The notes: generated from the letters alone by a model not told the origin. Positions 7,785-15,920 are shown, numbered from the stretch's first letter. The stretch is DNA of 26,691 nucleotides from Caldithrix sp. (GCA_020722685.1 DYKH01000006.1:15201-41891), one strand, 5' to 3'. Made by a program: numbers and translations.

Positions 7785-9559
7785 CGCTCAGTTTCCGAAG
7801 CCGCAAGCCAACTGTTGCGAATAAGAAGCTGCTCTGCAGATGGATTTTGCATTAATTTGATCTCGCATTGAACTTTTTGAAAGCTATCGATGACAATATC
7901 AAAATTAATATTCGCCCCGCTTCGGAGCGCAACCACTTTCAAGGTGTCGCCGATGTTCTTTTTCAACAAAAGCTCACTCAGCATTTCTTGGCTAGTGATG
8001 GTCTGTCCATCCGCCGAAACCAGTTGATCGTCCCGACGCAGTCCGGCTTTCGCGGCGGCGCTGTTGCTATCGATGGAGAAAATGCGGTTACGGCTGCCGA
8101 GAAAGCGCAGCGGGCCGATGGTGGGTGTGGGAATCCTTTCGATAGACGTTTCCAATCCTGCCAAACTCAGGATCTCTTTGTAGGGCAATTCCACCAAGCC
8201 GCTTACGTAACGCTGAAAAAATGGCGCAAAGTCTTTGCCGGTGAGCTTCTCCACCACCCGCTGCAAATCGTCATCCGCAAAGCCGCGGGACTGGAGAGCA
8301 TAGTTTTGGTAAAGGTAGCGCATGACATCGTCCAGGGAGACTTTGTTAGCGGTCACTTTGCGAATGGTCAAATCCAACAAAAGACCGACCAATTGCCCTT
8401 TGTTGTAATATGAGACGCCGGAGCTCGCATACCCTTCTTCCCAAACATCCCAACTGGCCTGAGCCAAAGTGGTCTCCAAGCGATCGGGATTTTCCTGCAA
8501 GGTTTGAATCTCGCGTTCCTGATGGTCGAGAAATTCTTCCACCGACCAGATTCCGGAGCGCAGGAGGGTAAGATCTGCGTAATAACTGGTCACTCCTTCC
8601 AGCCACCATAGCGATTCCGTGCGCGCTTCGCGATCATAGCGCAGAGGCAAGAGTTGATCGCTGGTCAGGCGCTTGACGTTCCAGAGATGCAAGTATTCAT
8701 GGGCAATGACCCCGGCCGCATTCTCGACGTCTTGCATCAGCTTGAGCGAGGAAAGGCCAATGGAAGTGGAATTGGCATGTTCCAAACCGCCGCCGCCACG
8801 CTCGTTGGTATGGATGGTGAATTGAAACACATATCGATCATAGGGTGCGCCGCCGAAAAGGCCGGTTTGGTAACGAACGATTTGTTGCACCATTCTTGTA
8901 AACTTTTTGCGGTCGAATTCCGCATCATTGCGAAAATAAATTTCGTGCGGCTTGCCAAGGTAAGTGAAAACGGTGTCGGTCAGAACTCCCATCATGATGG
9001 GACAATCTGCCAGCTCATCGTAATTGCGGGCGGAAAACAGCCCGGCGGTTTTTGTAGGGATGAGACCGGTTGCGACGCGCCAGCCGTTCGCCGGTACGAT
9101 CTTGACTTCCGCAGGGAGTTTTTCCAGTCCCCGCACATACATCCAAGTGGACGCGCCCTGAATCAATGCGCCGGTGGAGTCCAATGCCTTGCCCATAAAT
9201 CCATGTTCCGGCACGGTGACTTTGTATTGAACGTTGATCGTTCGAATGCCATCGGCTTGAATCTCCCAATCGCTCTTGGATAGCTTTTCTACACGAAGTG
9301 TGTCCCCTTTGCTATCCAAGGCCTTAAAGTTCAGCACGTTCTTACCGTAGGTGCCGACATAATAAGTGCCGGGAATCCAAATGGGCATGGAAAAAACCAG
9401 ACGCTTGTGGGTGTTCTCCTCGACTTTGATTTGCACCTTTAGTGTCTTGTAAAGCTCCTGATCGATGCTGAGGGAATAGCGCAGCTTCTCAGCCCGTAGC
9501 TCAAAGCCTGTGCTTAAAATGGCGAGTCCCAGTAAAAGGCTCAGGTAGATTTTTCTCAT
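7781..9559 (-). CDS. M61-family (glycyl) aminopeptidase with PDZ domain
   Basis: The 592-residue product has a signal peptide (about 1-23). It contains an N-terminal beta domain typical of M61 peptidases, the gluzincin site H-E-Y-L-H (His287, Glu288, His291) with the distal ligand Glu321 in W-W-L-E-G-V-T, and the family motif G-G-G-L-E-H (257-262) that binds the substrate amino terminus. A PDZ domain follows near 490-565 (S-A-A-A-K-A-G-L-R-R-D-D-Q-L). M61 enzymes are metallo-aminopeptidases, with glycyl aminopeptidase as the classic example. It is the first gene of the M61-M14-TPR run, and its stop overlaps the M14 start (TCAT at 7781-7784 on the plus strand). Together the two enzymes can trim peptides from both ends in the periplasm. 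The ribosome binding site is weak. Confidence 0.94.
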   Translation of the reverse strand: MRKIYLSLLLGLAILSTGFELRAEKLRYSLSIDQELYKTLKVQIKVEENTHKRLVFSMPIWIPGTYYVGTYGKNVLNFKALDSKGDTLRVEKLSKSDWEIQADGIRTINVQYKVTVPEHGFMGKALDSTGALIQGASTWMYVRGLEKLPAEVKIVPANGWRVATGLIPTKTAGLFSARNYDELADCPIMMGVLTDTVFTYLGKPHEIYFRNDAEFDRKKFTRMVQQIVRYQTGLFGGAPYDRYVFQFTIHTNERGGGGLEHANSTSIGLSSLKLMQDVENAAGVIAHEYLHLWNVKRLTSDQLLPLRYDREARTESLWWLEGVTSYYADLTLLRSGIWSVEEFLDHQEREIQTLQENPDRLETTLAQASWDVWEEGYASSGVSYYNKGQLVGLLLDLTIRKVTANKVSLDDVMRYLYQNYALQSRGFADDDLQRVVEKLTGKDFAPFFQRYVSGLVELPYKEILSLAGLETSIERIPTPTIGPLRFLGSRNRIFSIDSNSAAAKAGLRRDDQLVSADGQTITSQEMLSELLLKKNIGDTLKVVALRSGANINFDIVIDSFQKVQCEIKLMQNPSAEQLLIRNSWLAASETER

Positions 9560-9953
9560 CTCTGTTCCGATCGTAGTCGTTCTGTCTCTTGAATCATTGA
9601 TTCGCCCATCGATAAGTGCATCCGTTTGGAGAAATGTTGTTAAGGCCTCTTTGCATCCTTCCGCATGTTAGAGAAACAATGCGAGCGCGGAAGGTCATTC
9701 ACAAGGAATTCTTACCGGAAACCGAGGCTGACTATAAGGCGGCCTGAGATTTTGGTTGGTGTGAATTACTTGAGAATGACAAACCAAAAGATCGCCGTGT
9801 ACGAGCCATTAACAAGCATTAAAAGGCTTTAAATCCCTTTTGCACGCAAAGTTGCTCAAATTTGCGGAAAAAGTCAATCTTTTATTTGTGTTGATATTCT
9901 GCGCTGGTTGAAATGAATCCCGGGGACGGAAGATTATGCAAGAATCCTAACGA
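9560..9953. other. Intergenic region between the M61 operon and the toxin gene
   Basis: This 394-base stretch should contain the promoter of the M61-M14 operon near its left end. It holds a 13-base palindrome (GAATCATTGATTC, 9591-9603) and an 8-bp inverted repeat (CCTTCCGC 9657-9664 / GCGGAAGG 9687-9694), both short enough to arise by chance. A 22-codon ATG frame at 9679-9747 was seen but has no ribosome binding site. No gene is supported. Confidence 0.5.
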
Positions 9954-10211
9954 TTACAAATGCCGATAAATCTCCCGCTGGTGGCCGACGCGAAGGATGA
10001 CAATTTCATCTCCCTCAATGTCGAATATTACGCGGTAATCGCCAATACGGAATCGGTGGGTTCCCAGTTCTGGACTCGTCAATGCCTCCGCATAACGTAA
10101 AGGATCCTCAACATATCGCTCCAAAGCCCGTTTAATTCGACTCAGACTTTGGTGTTCTAATTTCTTGAGGTCCCTTGCGGCTCTTTTGGTATAAACGAGT
10201 GTGTAGGTCAC
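9954..10211 (-). CDS. RelE/ParE-superfamily toxin
   Basis: The 85-residue product fits the RelE fold in length and order: Y-T-L-V-Y-T-K-R-A-A-R-D-L-K-K-L strand and helix, a central helix pair, then F-R-I-G-D-Y-R-V-I-F-D and V-G-H-Q-R-E-I-Y. The arginines of R-I-G-D-Y-R and the R-x-I-Y-R tail correspond to positions used by ribosome-dependent mRNA interferases of the RelE group, so activity as an RNase toxin is likely, although ParE-like gyrase action cannot be excluded. The start is GTG (complement of 10209-10211), overlapping the TGA of the preceding gene as GTGA. This overlap with an upstream antitoxin-sized gene is the standard type II toxin-antitoxin arrangement. Confidence 0.9.
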   Translation of the reverse strand: MTYTLVYTKRAARDLKKLEHQSLSRIKRALERYVEDPLRYAEALTSPELGTHRFRIGDYRVIFDIEGDEIVILRVGHQREIYRHL

Positions 10212-10444
10212 TTGATCCCCCGAAAGACCTCATCATGGGTGTAAGTCCGACCATCCTTGTAATCACGACGGGCTTCGCGGATGCTTTCAAGAAATCCAGG
10301 GCTGGTAGCCGCCAGCAAGTCCTCCAAAAAATTTTCCCGCTCTTTTTTCTTTAGTTTTTTGATGGCGGAAACGAGTCCATCAAAAGACACACCGACTGCC
10401 AAGACGCTGTCATGCCCGAGCGATTGAGTTGAAGTATTCCTCAT
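10208..10444 (-). CDS. Putative antitoxin partner of the RelE/ParE-type toxin
   Basis: The 78-residue product lies immediately upstream of the toxin gene, with a four-base overlap and the same orientation. The N-terminal part shows no clear ribbon-helix-helix or helix-turn-helix motif. The middle is strongly basic (A-I-K-K-L-K-K-K-E-R-E) and the end (D-G-R-T-Y-T-H-D-E-V-F-R-G) looks like the extended toxin-wrapping tail of many antitoxins. A good ribosome binding site (GAGGT, seven bases from the ATG) is present. The assignment rests on position, size and tail, not on a recognised DNA-binding domain, so autoregulation may be weak or done by another fold. Confidence 0.75.
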   Translation of the reverse strand: MRNTSTQSLGHDSVLAVGVSFDGLVSAIKKLKKKERENFLEDLLAATSPGFLESIREARRDYKDGRTYTHDEVFRGIK

Positions 10445-10600
10445 TATGTTGACCTCGCTTTTTGTTTCTTGGCTTTATGATATGAACGCAATTCTTGTGG
10501 TATTTGATCTCGTGAAAAAAAGTTACATCCTCTCCGCTTCCCCAACTGCCAAATCAATTTATCAAATCCCCTTTTCCGAGTCAAGAGACAACTTTGATAA

Positions 10601-10632
10601 TCCTCCCGGAGGACTTGTGACCTCCGGGAGGA
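10601..10632. repeat. Perfect 12-bp hairpin just after the GH78 stop codon
   Basis: TCCTCCCGGAGG (10601-10612) pairs exactly with CCTCCGGGAGGA (10621-10632) around an 8-base loop. It starts eight bases beyond the rhamnosidase stop on the minus strand and could act as a transcription terminator or 3' stabiliser. However, no clear T-run follows on either strand, so it may equally be a dispersed hairpin repeat like the one at 13977. Confidence 0.7.
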
Positions 10633-10639
10633 TACATCT

Positions 10640-13600
10640 TTACTGCAATACAAAGCTATAACTTCCCGCCCCGACCTTGAACACCACCGCGTCTTTCTCC
10701 ATGCGCATGAATTGGATATCAGCGCTTGCGTTTGTTGCTTTTCCTGCCTCCAAAAGCTTCATGCCCCTTTCACTGATGCTTGGATTTTCCTTTCCCAAAG
10801 TCGGCACGTGCACTTCTGCACTGGTATTTGCCGGGATGGTGACCGTGAGAGTTAGTCCATTATCCTTGATGGTCCATTTGCTGTGGATGGGACCGTACAA
10901 AGATTGCAGACTGACTTCAGCCCAAGAAAGATCACCAACCGGCTTGGGGGCAATAATGGTCCGCTTGAATCCGGGTGCTTGTGGATCGACTCGCAACCCG
11001 CCGAGCCACTCGTAAAACCACCGACCGACCGAGCCGAGGGCAAAATGATTGCGCGAGTTCATGCCCGGACCTTCGGTGTCGCTGTTCCACAATTCCCAAA
11101 TGGTGGTGGCATCCTTCTCCGCCATGTAACCCCAGGAGGGATAAGTTTTCTGACCGGCCAAGGCATAAGCAAGGTCATGGAATCCGTTCGCGCTCAAGAC
11201 GGGACAGAGATAAGCGGTGCCAAGAAAGCCGGTGGAAAGATGCGTCTCCCGGGCACGTACGTCGCTGGCGACATTGGCGGCCACCTTATCCCTCAACTCC
11301 TGCGGCGTAATGCCGAACGCCAGCGGCAGGAGGTTGGCCGATTGGGTGGCACCCTCGTACTGATAGGTCTCTTGATCCAAATACTTTTTGTTGAATGCTT
11401 CGGCGATTTTGCCGGCCAATTCTTCGTACTTGCGGGCGTCGTCGTTCTGACCGATCACCGCCGCCATCTTTGCCAGCAGCGCCGTGCTATAGTAAAAGTA
11501 AGCGGCGCCAATGGGCTTTTTGGGCGAGGGCACCACCGCCACCCAGTCGCCGTAGCCTTCCCGTTCATACAAATAGTCCTTGCTTTTGCTCTGCATGTAC
11601 GCTACCCATTTGGCCATGCCCTCATAGTTTTCCTCGATAATACGCTTGTCCCCATAGTTTTGGTAGACGACCCAGGGGATGATGACCACCGCATCGCCCC
11701 AAGCGGGAGAAGCTGGGCCGGCAACTGCGATGGTGGGGTTCACGTCATGTACCGCGCCGTCGGCATCCTGGCAATCTATGATGTCGCGCATCCACTTGGT
11801 AAAAAAGCCGGCCATGTTCATATTGAAGGAAGCCGTCGGGGCGAAGATTTGTGCGTCACCCGTCCAGCCGAGCCGCTCGTCGCGCTGCGGACAATCGGTC
11901 GGCACGCTGTGCATATTACCGCGCTGCCCCCAGGTGATGTTGTGTTGAATCCGGTTGATCAGCTCATTGGAACAGGCGAAATGTCCGGTAACCTCCGGCG
12001 CAGAGTGAAAAACAACGCCGGTGATGGCATCTTTAGCCGGCTTGCCGGGATAGCCCGACAGTTCCACGTAGCGAAAGCCGCGATAGGTGAAATGTGGCTC
12101 CCAAACCTCTACACCCTCGCCCTTCAGGATGTAGGTATCCGTGGCCCGGGCGCTGCGGTAATTGTCCGTGTAAATATTGCCGTCCGGCTGCAAGACCTCG
12201 GCGAACCGCAGGATGATTTTGGTCCCTGCCGGGCCTTGCACTTTGAGTCGCGCCCAGCCGACCATATTTTGGCCCAGATCGAAGACGAATAGATTTGGAC
12301 TTTTTTCCGTGACGCTGACTGGTGTCAGCTCCTGAGTGACTTGGATCGTCGGCCCTTGCTGGGCGACGAGCTTGCCTTGCTCCGGCTCAAAGATGGATAC
12401 CGGCTGCCAATTTTCCGTATTGAACCCTGCTTTATCCCAACCCGGTTGCTCCAGTCGGGCATCGTAGATTTCGCCGTGATAAAGACTGTTGTATAAGATT
12501 GGGGCGTCGTGACAGGTCCAGGTTTTATCTGTGACGATTGTTTCCACGGAGCCGTCTTGGTAGTCGATGACCAGTTGCAGCAATAGTTTCAGCGGCCCGT
12601 CCTGATAAACGATGTTGCCGTTCGATCCCAATCCGCCGCTCCACCAGGCATTCCCCAGCAAACCCGCAACGGCGTTTTGACCGGTTTTGAGTAAGGGTGT
12701 AACGTCGTAGGTCTGGTATTGGAGGCGCTTGGCGTAAGCAGTCCAGCCAGGGGTGAGGATGTCCTTTCCCACTCGTTGGCCATTGACGTGCAAAATGTAT
12801 GCGCCGAGTCCGGTAACGTAAGCGCGGGCGCGCTCCAGGGGTTTTTCTATCGTGAACTCTTTGCGAACCATCACAGAGCGTGGGGGTACGTGAATCTCAT
12901 CCACCTTGCCCCAAATGGGCCCGCCGAATTCTTCGATCACTCTTGCCTTAATCCATCGGCCTCCGCTCGTGCCCGGCTTTTTCCAGCCGGCCACTTCTGT
13001 TGCGCTCGTTGTCCAATTCTCGCCGGAATTAATAAGCCGCGTGCTGCCGTCCTCAAACTCGACTTTTAAGCTAAAGAGCAAGCCGCAGATGTCCCCGGCC
13101 AAATTGGCGGCAGAAATGGCAATCGTGTTTGTCCCGGCACGCAAAAGTGAATCGCAAGAAAAGTTGAAAATCGTTTGCCAGCGCGAGCCGCTGCCCAGTT
13201 CCGTTTCATTCAGGAACAGGGTGAACTTGTTATCGGCAGTGATGCGAGCGGTGGCTTTCTTGACCTTTTTGTTCGGCGGCAAAGTGAATTCTGTGCGAAA
13301 GTAGACGGTTTTGTCGATGCCACGCTCGGAGGGATGCCAGATCCATTTTCCCCACGGCCAAACGGCAGCCTTTTCTTTTTGCTCGATTTTACCGATCCAT
13401 TGCGCCTGCCAGTCGGTCGGATTGAGCAAGCCCATTTCCCAAAATGCTGTCTCGCTATAAGGCGATGGATTGCCTTGCAGATCCCAGGTTCGCACTTTCC
13501 AAAAGTACCTTGTCCGAGAAGTTAACATTGCACCTGCGTAAGGGACGTGGACTGATTGGTCGGACTCGACTTTGCCGCTGTCCCACACGTCGCCTTGGTC

Positions 13601-13867
13601 TTTCTGCAAAGCTTCGGCGCTGCTGGCCACCAGAACCTGATAGGCCGTTTGCACAGCGCCGCGCCGGTCATCCTCGATCTGCCAGTAAAGCCTTGGCTGG
13701 CGCTCATCTATTCCGATTGGATTAGCTTGGTACTCGCACCGCAGGTTCTGAGGCGGGCCGGGTGAAAGCTGTCGTTGGCCGCATGAAAAATACATGGTCG
13801 CGCACACCGTCAAGACGAGCGGCATTGGGCGTACAAATCTGTTGCATAGACGAACAAAGTGCTGCAT
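10640..13867 (-). CDS. Alpha-L-rhamnosidase, GH78, probable lipoprotein
   Basis: With the start at 13865-13867 the product is 1075 residues. This ATG is preferred over the longer open frame (to 13939) because GGAGG lies eight bases upstream (complement of 13876-13880) and a signal sequence then begins at once: V-R-P-M-P-L-V-L-T-V-C-A-T-M-Y-F-S-C, with a lipobox-like cysteine. Domains follow the GH78 order: N-terminal beta-sandwich modules (L-R-C-E-Y..., W-x-A-x-W-I-G), a carbohydrate-binding-like insert, the (alpha/alpha)6 catalytic barrel and a C-terminal beta domain. The catalytic signature D-C-P-Q-R-D-E-R-L-G-W-T-G-D is intact, with Glu664 as the likely acid; the T-I-W-E-L-W motif should carry the base. 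It hydrolyses terminal alpha-L-rhamnose from glycans or glycosides at the cell surface or in the periplasm. It lies 195 bases from the toxin-antitoxin pair. Confidence 0.94.
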   Translation of the reverse strand: MQHFVRLCNRFVRPMPLVLTVCATMYFSCGQRQLSPGPPQNLRCEYQANPIGIDERQPRLYWQIEDDRRGAVQTAYQVLVASSAEALQKDQGDVWDSGKVESDQSVHVPYAGAMLTSRTRYFWKVRTWDLQGNPSPYSETAFWEMGLLNPTDWQAQWIGKIEQKEKAAVWPWGKWIWHPSERGIDKTVYFRTEFTLPPNKKVKKATARITADNKFTLFLNETELGSGSRWQTIFNFSCDSLLRAGTNTIAISAANLAGDICGLLFSLKVEFEDGSTRLINSGENWTTSATEVAGWKKPGTSGGRWIKARVIEEFGGPIWGKVDEIHVPPRSVMVRKEFTIEKPLERARAYVTGLGAYILHVNGQRVGKDILTPGWTAYAKRLQYQTYDVTPLLKTGQNAVAGLLGNAWWSGGLGSNGNIVYQDGPLKLLLQLVIDYQDGSVETIVTDKTWTCHDAPILYNSLYHGEIYDARLEQPGWDKAGFNTENWQPVSIFEPEQGKLVAQQGPTIQVTQELTPVSVTEKSPNLFVFDLGQNMVGWARLKVQGPAGTKIILRFAEVLQPDGNIYTDNYRSARATDTYILKGEGVEVWEPHFTYRGFRYVELSGYPGKPAKDAITGVVFHSAPEVTGHFACSNELINRIQHNITWGQRGNMHSVPTDCPQRDERLGWTGDAQIFAPTASFNMNMAGFFTKWMRDIIDCQDADGAVHDVNPTIAVAGPASPAWGDAVVIIPWVVYQNYGDKRIIEENYEGMAKWVAYMQSKSKDYLYEREGYGDWVAVVPSPKKPIGAAYFYYSTALLAKMAAVIGQNDDARKYEELAGKIAEAFNKKYLDQETYQYEGATQSANLLPLAFGITPQELRDKVAANVASDVRARETHLSTGFLGTAYLCPVLSANGFHDLAYALAGQKTYPSWGYMAEKDATTIWELWNSDTEGPGMNSRNHFALGSVGRWFYEWLGGLRVDPQAPGFKRTIIAPKPVGDLSWAEVSLQSLYGPIHSKWTIKDNGLTLTVTIPANTSAEVHVPTLGKENPSISERGMKLLEAGKATNASADIQFMRMEKDAVVFKVGAGSYSFVLQ

Positions 13868-13976
13868 CGGTCTTTCCTCCATGATAATTGTCGTTCCTGG
13901 TTTGCCAAAGTTAGCAGTAAGTTTTATCATTGCAAGCAAAAAATCTCAAAAATGGCTATGTTTCGCTTTCGAGGTT

Positions 13977-14009
13977 AGACCTCAAAGGTTTGGGAAACCT
14001 TTGAGGTCT
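13977..14009. repeat. Perfect 15-bp inverted repeat (hairpin)
   Basis: AGACCTCAAAGGTTT (13977-13991) is the exact reverse complement of 13995-14009, with only GGG between the arms. No T-run follows on either strand. It looks like a member of a dispersed palindromic repeat family rather than a terminator, and it lies in the divergent spacer upstream of GH78. Confidence 0.8.
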
Positions 14010-14134
14010 GCATGAATGGGGAGTGCCGCAGTCACCTCCATATATGATTGCGTCCTGTCAACTTGCAAGGCGCTGACAGATGTTGCGGCCATCATGGCAA
14101 ATGCTCAGAACTGACTGGCAGAGCTGCGACGAGG

Positions 14135-14171
14135 CCGCAAAAGGTCATCCCGGCGACTTGCTCTTTTGCGG
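14135..14171. promoter_or_regulatory. 9-bp inverted repeat, possible activator site upstream of Hsp20
   Basis: CCGCAAAAG (14135-14143) and CTTTTGCGG (14163-14171) form a perfect dyad with a 19-base spacer. Its centre lies about 100 bases before the predicted start of the sigma-54-like promoter, the usual place for an enhancer-binding protein. The role is inferred from position only. Confidence 0.35.
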
Positions 14172-14229
14172 AAGGTTATGTCTCTGAAAAACAGCGACTG
14201 ATGTCACAGCAAAGAAAGCGATTTGGCTT

Positions 14230-14246
14230 TTGGCACGGTCTTTGTT
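14230..14246 (+). promoter_or_regulatory. Sigma-54 (-24/-12) promoter-like element for Hsp20
   Basis: TTGGCACGGTCTTTGTT matches the -24/-12 consensus TTGGCAC-N5-TTGCW with one deviation (TTGT for TTGC). The spacing is right, and the Hsp20 ATG is about 70 bases downstream. No CIRCE element is present. Confidence 0.5.
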
Positions 14247-14317
14247 AAGAGAGAGGCGAAAGCAGATAAGAGAAGATGAAGCAATAGAGAATAAAAATAC
14301 CCGAAAGGAGAAATACT

Positions 14318-14761
14318 ATGTGGTTAGTCAAACGTGAAAACCCTGTACAGGAGCTTCCTCGTGTGTTCGGTCGCTTTTTTGATGATTTCTGGGGACGTGA
14401 CTGGCCGGCCTTATACAACTTTGAGGAAGACTCGGTTGTTTGGGCCCCTCGCTTGGACGTGGAAGAGACCGACGATTCTTACTTGGTGCAGGCGGATTTG
14501 CCGGGTATCGATAAGAAGGACTTGAAAGTCTTGCTGAATGACAACGTGCTCACCATCAAGGGAGAACGAAAATACGAGCGAGAGGAAAAGTCCAAGAACG
14601 TGTTCCGCTCGGAACGCAGCTACGGCAATTTCCAGCGAGCGATCACACTGCCGGACAAAGTCAAGACGAATGAAATCCGGGCTGACTATAAGGACGGCGT
14701 CTTGAAGATCACTTTACCAAAAGCCGAAGAAGTGAAACCCAAGCAGATCGAGATTCAATAA
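14318..14761 (+). CDS. Small heat shock protein, Hsp20 family
   Basis: The 147-residue product is a standard bacterial small heat shock protein, an ATP-independent holdase that binds unfolding proteins in the cytoplasm. The N-terminal arm (about 1-42) is aromatic-rich. The alpha-crystallin domain (about 43-138) includes P-R-L-D-V-E-E-T-D-D-S-Y, A-D-L-P-G-I-D-K-K-D-L and the signature A-D-Y-K-D-G-V-L-K-I-T-L-P-K. The end carries an I-x-I oligomerisation motif (Ile144-Glu-Ile146). An AAGGAG ribosome binding site lies seven bases before the ATG. The gene has a sigma-54-like promoter element upstream and a strong terminator just after it, so it is probably a single-gene stress unit. Confidence 0.96.
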   Translation: MWLVKRENPVQELPRVFGRFFDDFWGRDWPALYNFEEDSVVWAPRLDVEETDDSYLVQADLPGIDKKDLKVLLNDNVLTIKGERKYEREEKSKNVFRSERSYGNFQRAITLPDKVKTNEIRADYKDGVLKITLPKAEEVKPKQIEIQ

Positions 14762-14770
14762 GCTCAGAAG

Positions 14771-14799
14771 GCCCCCGATGACGGGGGCTTTTTATTTTT
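14771..14799 (+). terminator. Rho-independent terminator of the Hsp20 gene
   Basis: GCCCCCG (14771-14777) pairs with CGGGGGC (14782-14788) around ATGA and is followed by TTTTTATTTTT. It begins ten bases after the Hsp20 stop codon. Confidence 0.95.
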
Positions 14800-14891
14800 C
14801 TCCCGACGAGCGCATCAGGCGCGGCAGCGCTTGGCGTCGATACGGCCACCCTTTCCCCGCACAATTCCTCCGTGCTCCGGCATCTCTCTCC

Positions 14892-14920
14892 TTGATTCCC
14901 GCAGGTTAATTTTCTATATT
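14892..14920 (+). promoter_or_regulatory. Sigma-70-like promoter for the ThuA-like gene
   Basis: TTGATT (14892-14897) and TATATT (14915-14920) are separated by 17 bases, about 40 bases before the ThuA-like ATG and just after the Hsp20 terminator. The boxes match the classic consensus at four and five of six positions. If the organism uses Bacteroidota-type sigma preferences the call is weaker. Confidence 0.5.
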
Positions 14921-14960
14921 AGCGCACTCGTATTTTAGCATCCAAACGAACGGAACCCCA

Positions 14961-15770
14961 ATGAAAAAAGATTTTGCCGACAGGAATTATTTTCTCAAGG
15001 TTCTTTTGTGTACCGTAGCAGCGTTAACAATGATCGCCTCAGCAAAAACATTCGCGGATGAGCAAGTCCTGATCGTTCAAGATGAGAGGCCGCAGATGCT
15101 CGTTTTGGAAAAATATCTAAAGCAAGTCGGCGAGCTCAAAGTCATCACCGTGGAGCAAAAGAGCCTGCCGCAGAGGTTCTCGGACTATAAAAGCATCATT
15201 GCCTTCCTTCACCACAAGTTGGAGGAGACAGCAGAAGTCGCTCTTCTGGATTATGCGAGAAAAGGCGGGCGACTAATCTGTCTACATCACTCCATCAGTA
15301 GGGGCAAGCAGGCCAACAAGTATTACTTCCCCGCAATGGGCATCAAGCTGGAGAATACGCCGTTAGAGGAAGGCGGCTATGCCTACCGTGAAGGAATTTC
15401 CTATGCTCTGGTCAATTTGATGCCGGCGCATTTCATCACCAGCCATGAAATCACTTGGGGAGAGAAGACTGCTTACACTCGGTCTGACGGTCCGGATAGG
15501 GAGGAGAAAATGCTTCCCTCCATTGAATTGCATGAGACAGAAGTGTATCTCAATCATCAGTTCACGGATAGCAGCCAAAAGATATTGCTGTGTGGTCTCA
15601 AATTCTACGACGAGAAAACCCGAGGCTGGTTCATGCAGGATCGCGCTGCTTGGCTGAAACATTACGGTCAAGGCGAAATCATCTATTTCATGCCCGGACA
15701 TCGACCCAGTGACTATGAGAACAGGAATATCGCACAGATGATTTTGAATGCGATTCTTTGGCGAGAGTAA
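14961..15770 (+). CDS. Secreted ThuA-like domain protein
   Basis: The 269-residue product has a signal peptide (about residues 1-32: Y-F-L-K-V-L-L-C-T-V-A-A-L-T-M-I-A-S-A). The rest is a ThuA-like, glutamine-amidotransferase-fold domain: E-Q-V-L-I-V-Q-D-E near the start, A-R-K-G-G-R-L-I-C-L-H-H-S in the middle, the family's I-T-S-H-E-I-T-W segment, and G-Q-G-E-I-I-Y-F-M-P-G-H at the end. ThuA was named for trehalose utilisation in rhizobia; members are widespread with mostly unproven roles in sugar metabolism and lack a usual amidotransferase triad. It follows a sigma-70-like promoter and stands alone on the plus strand between Hsp20 and alanine racemase. Family assignment is good; function and substrate are unknown. 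Confidence 0.85.
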   Translation: MKKDFADRNYFLKVLLCTVAALTMIASAKTFADEQVLIVQDERPQMLVLEKYLKQVGELKVITVEQKSLPQRFSDYKSIIAFLHHKLEETAEVALLDYARKGGRLICLHHSISRGKQANKYYFPAMGIKLENTPLEEGGYAYREGISYALVNLMPAHFITSHEITWGEKTAYTRSDGPDREEKMLPSIELHETEVYLNHQFTDSSQKILLCGLKFYDEKTRGWFMQDRAAWLKHYGQGEIIYFMPGHRPSDYENRNIAQMILNAILWRE

Positions 15771-15779
15771 AAAGAGGGC

Positions 15780-15920
15780 TGCAGAATGCCGGGAGGACTG
15801 GAGTGATGGGGTATTGGAGTGCCGAATTGCTCGGACAAAACCAAACGGTTCCAACACCATTGCTACCAATTGCTCCGCACCTCATTACTCCACCGCTGCA
15901 AGACTCCAGCACTCTAACGA
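15780..15920. repeat. TGGAGT-rich imperfect inverted repeat upstream of alr
   Basis: The left part carries repeated (C/T)TGGAGTG units (ACTGGAGTG, ATTGGAGTG) and the right part their complements (TTACTCCAC, GACTCCAGCACTC), with AATTGCTC/CCAATTGCTCC near the centre. The arms are imperfect. This type of low-complexity palindromic element is recognisable by the spurious G-V-L-E-C and H-Y-S-T peptides it encodes. It extends the alr open frame by 64 codons and should not be counted as protein. Confidence 0.65.

Larger units (their letters stand above)
13868..14317. other. Divergent intergenic region between the GH78 and Hsp20 genes
   Basis: The 450-base region separates two divergent genes and must hold both promoters. 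Visible contents are the GH78 ribosome binding site (13876-13880), a perfect 15-bp hairpin (13977-14009), a 9-bp inverted repeat (14135-14171) and a sigma-54-like element (14230-14246) ahead of Hsp20. No coding gene is supported. Confidence 0.6.

Noticed and set aside
9591..9603. GAATCATTGATTC palindrome as an operator of the M61 operon
   Set aside because: Dyads of this size are expected several times by chance in a window of this length, and no second copy was seen.
9679..9747. 22-codon frame sharing a 14-base string with the Hsp20 gene
   Set aside because: The match (GGCTGACTATAAGG) is short, the flanks do not align with Hsp20, and there is no ribosome binding site.
10883..12292. 469-codon open frame on the plus strand
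   Set aside because: It is wholly antisense to the GH78 gene, has no domain or ribosome binding site, and its composition is that of a mirrored high-GC third-position gene.
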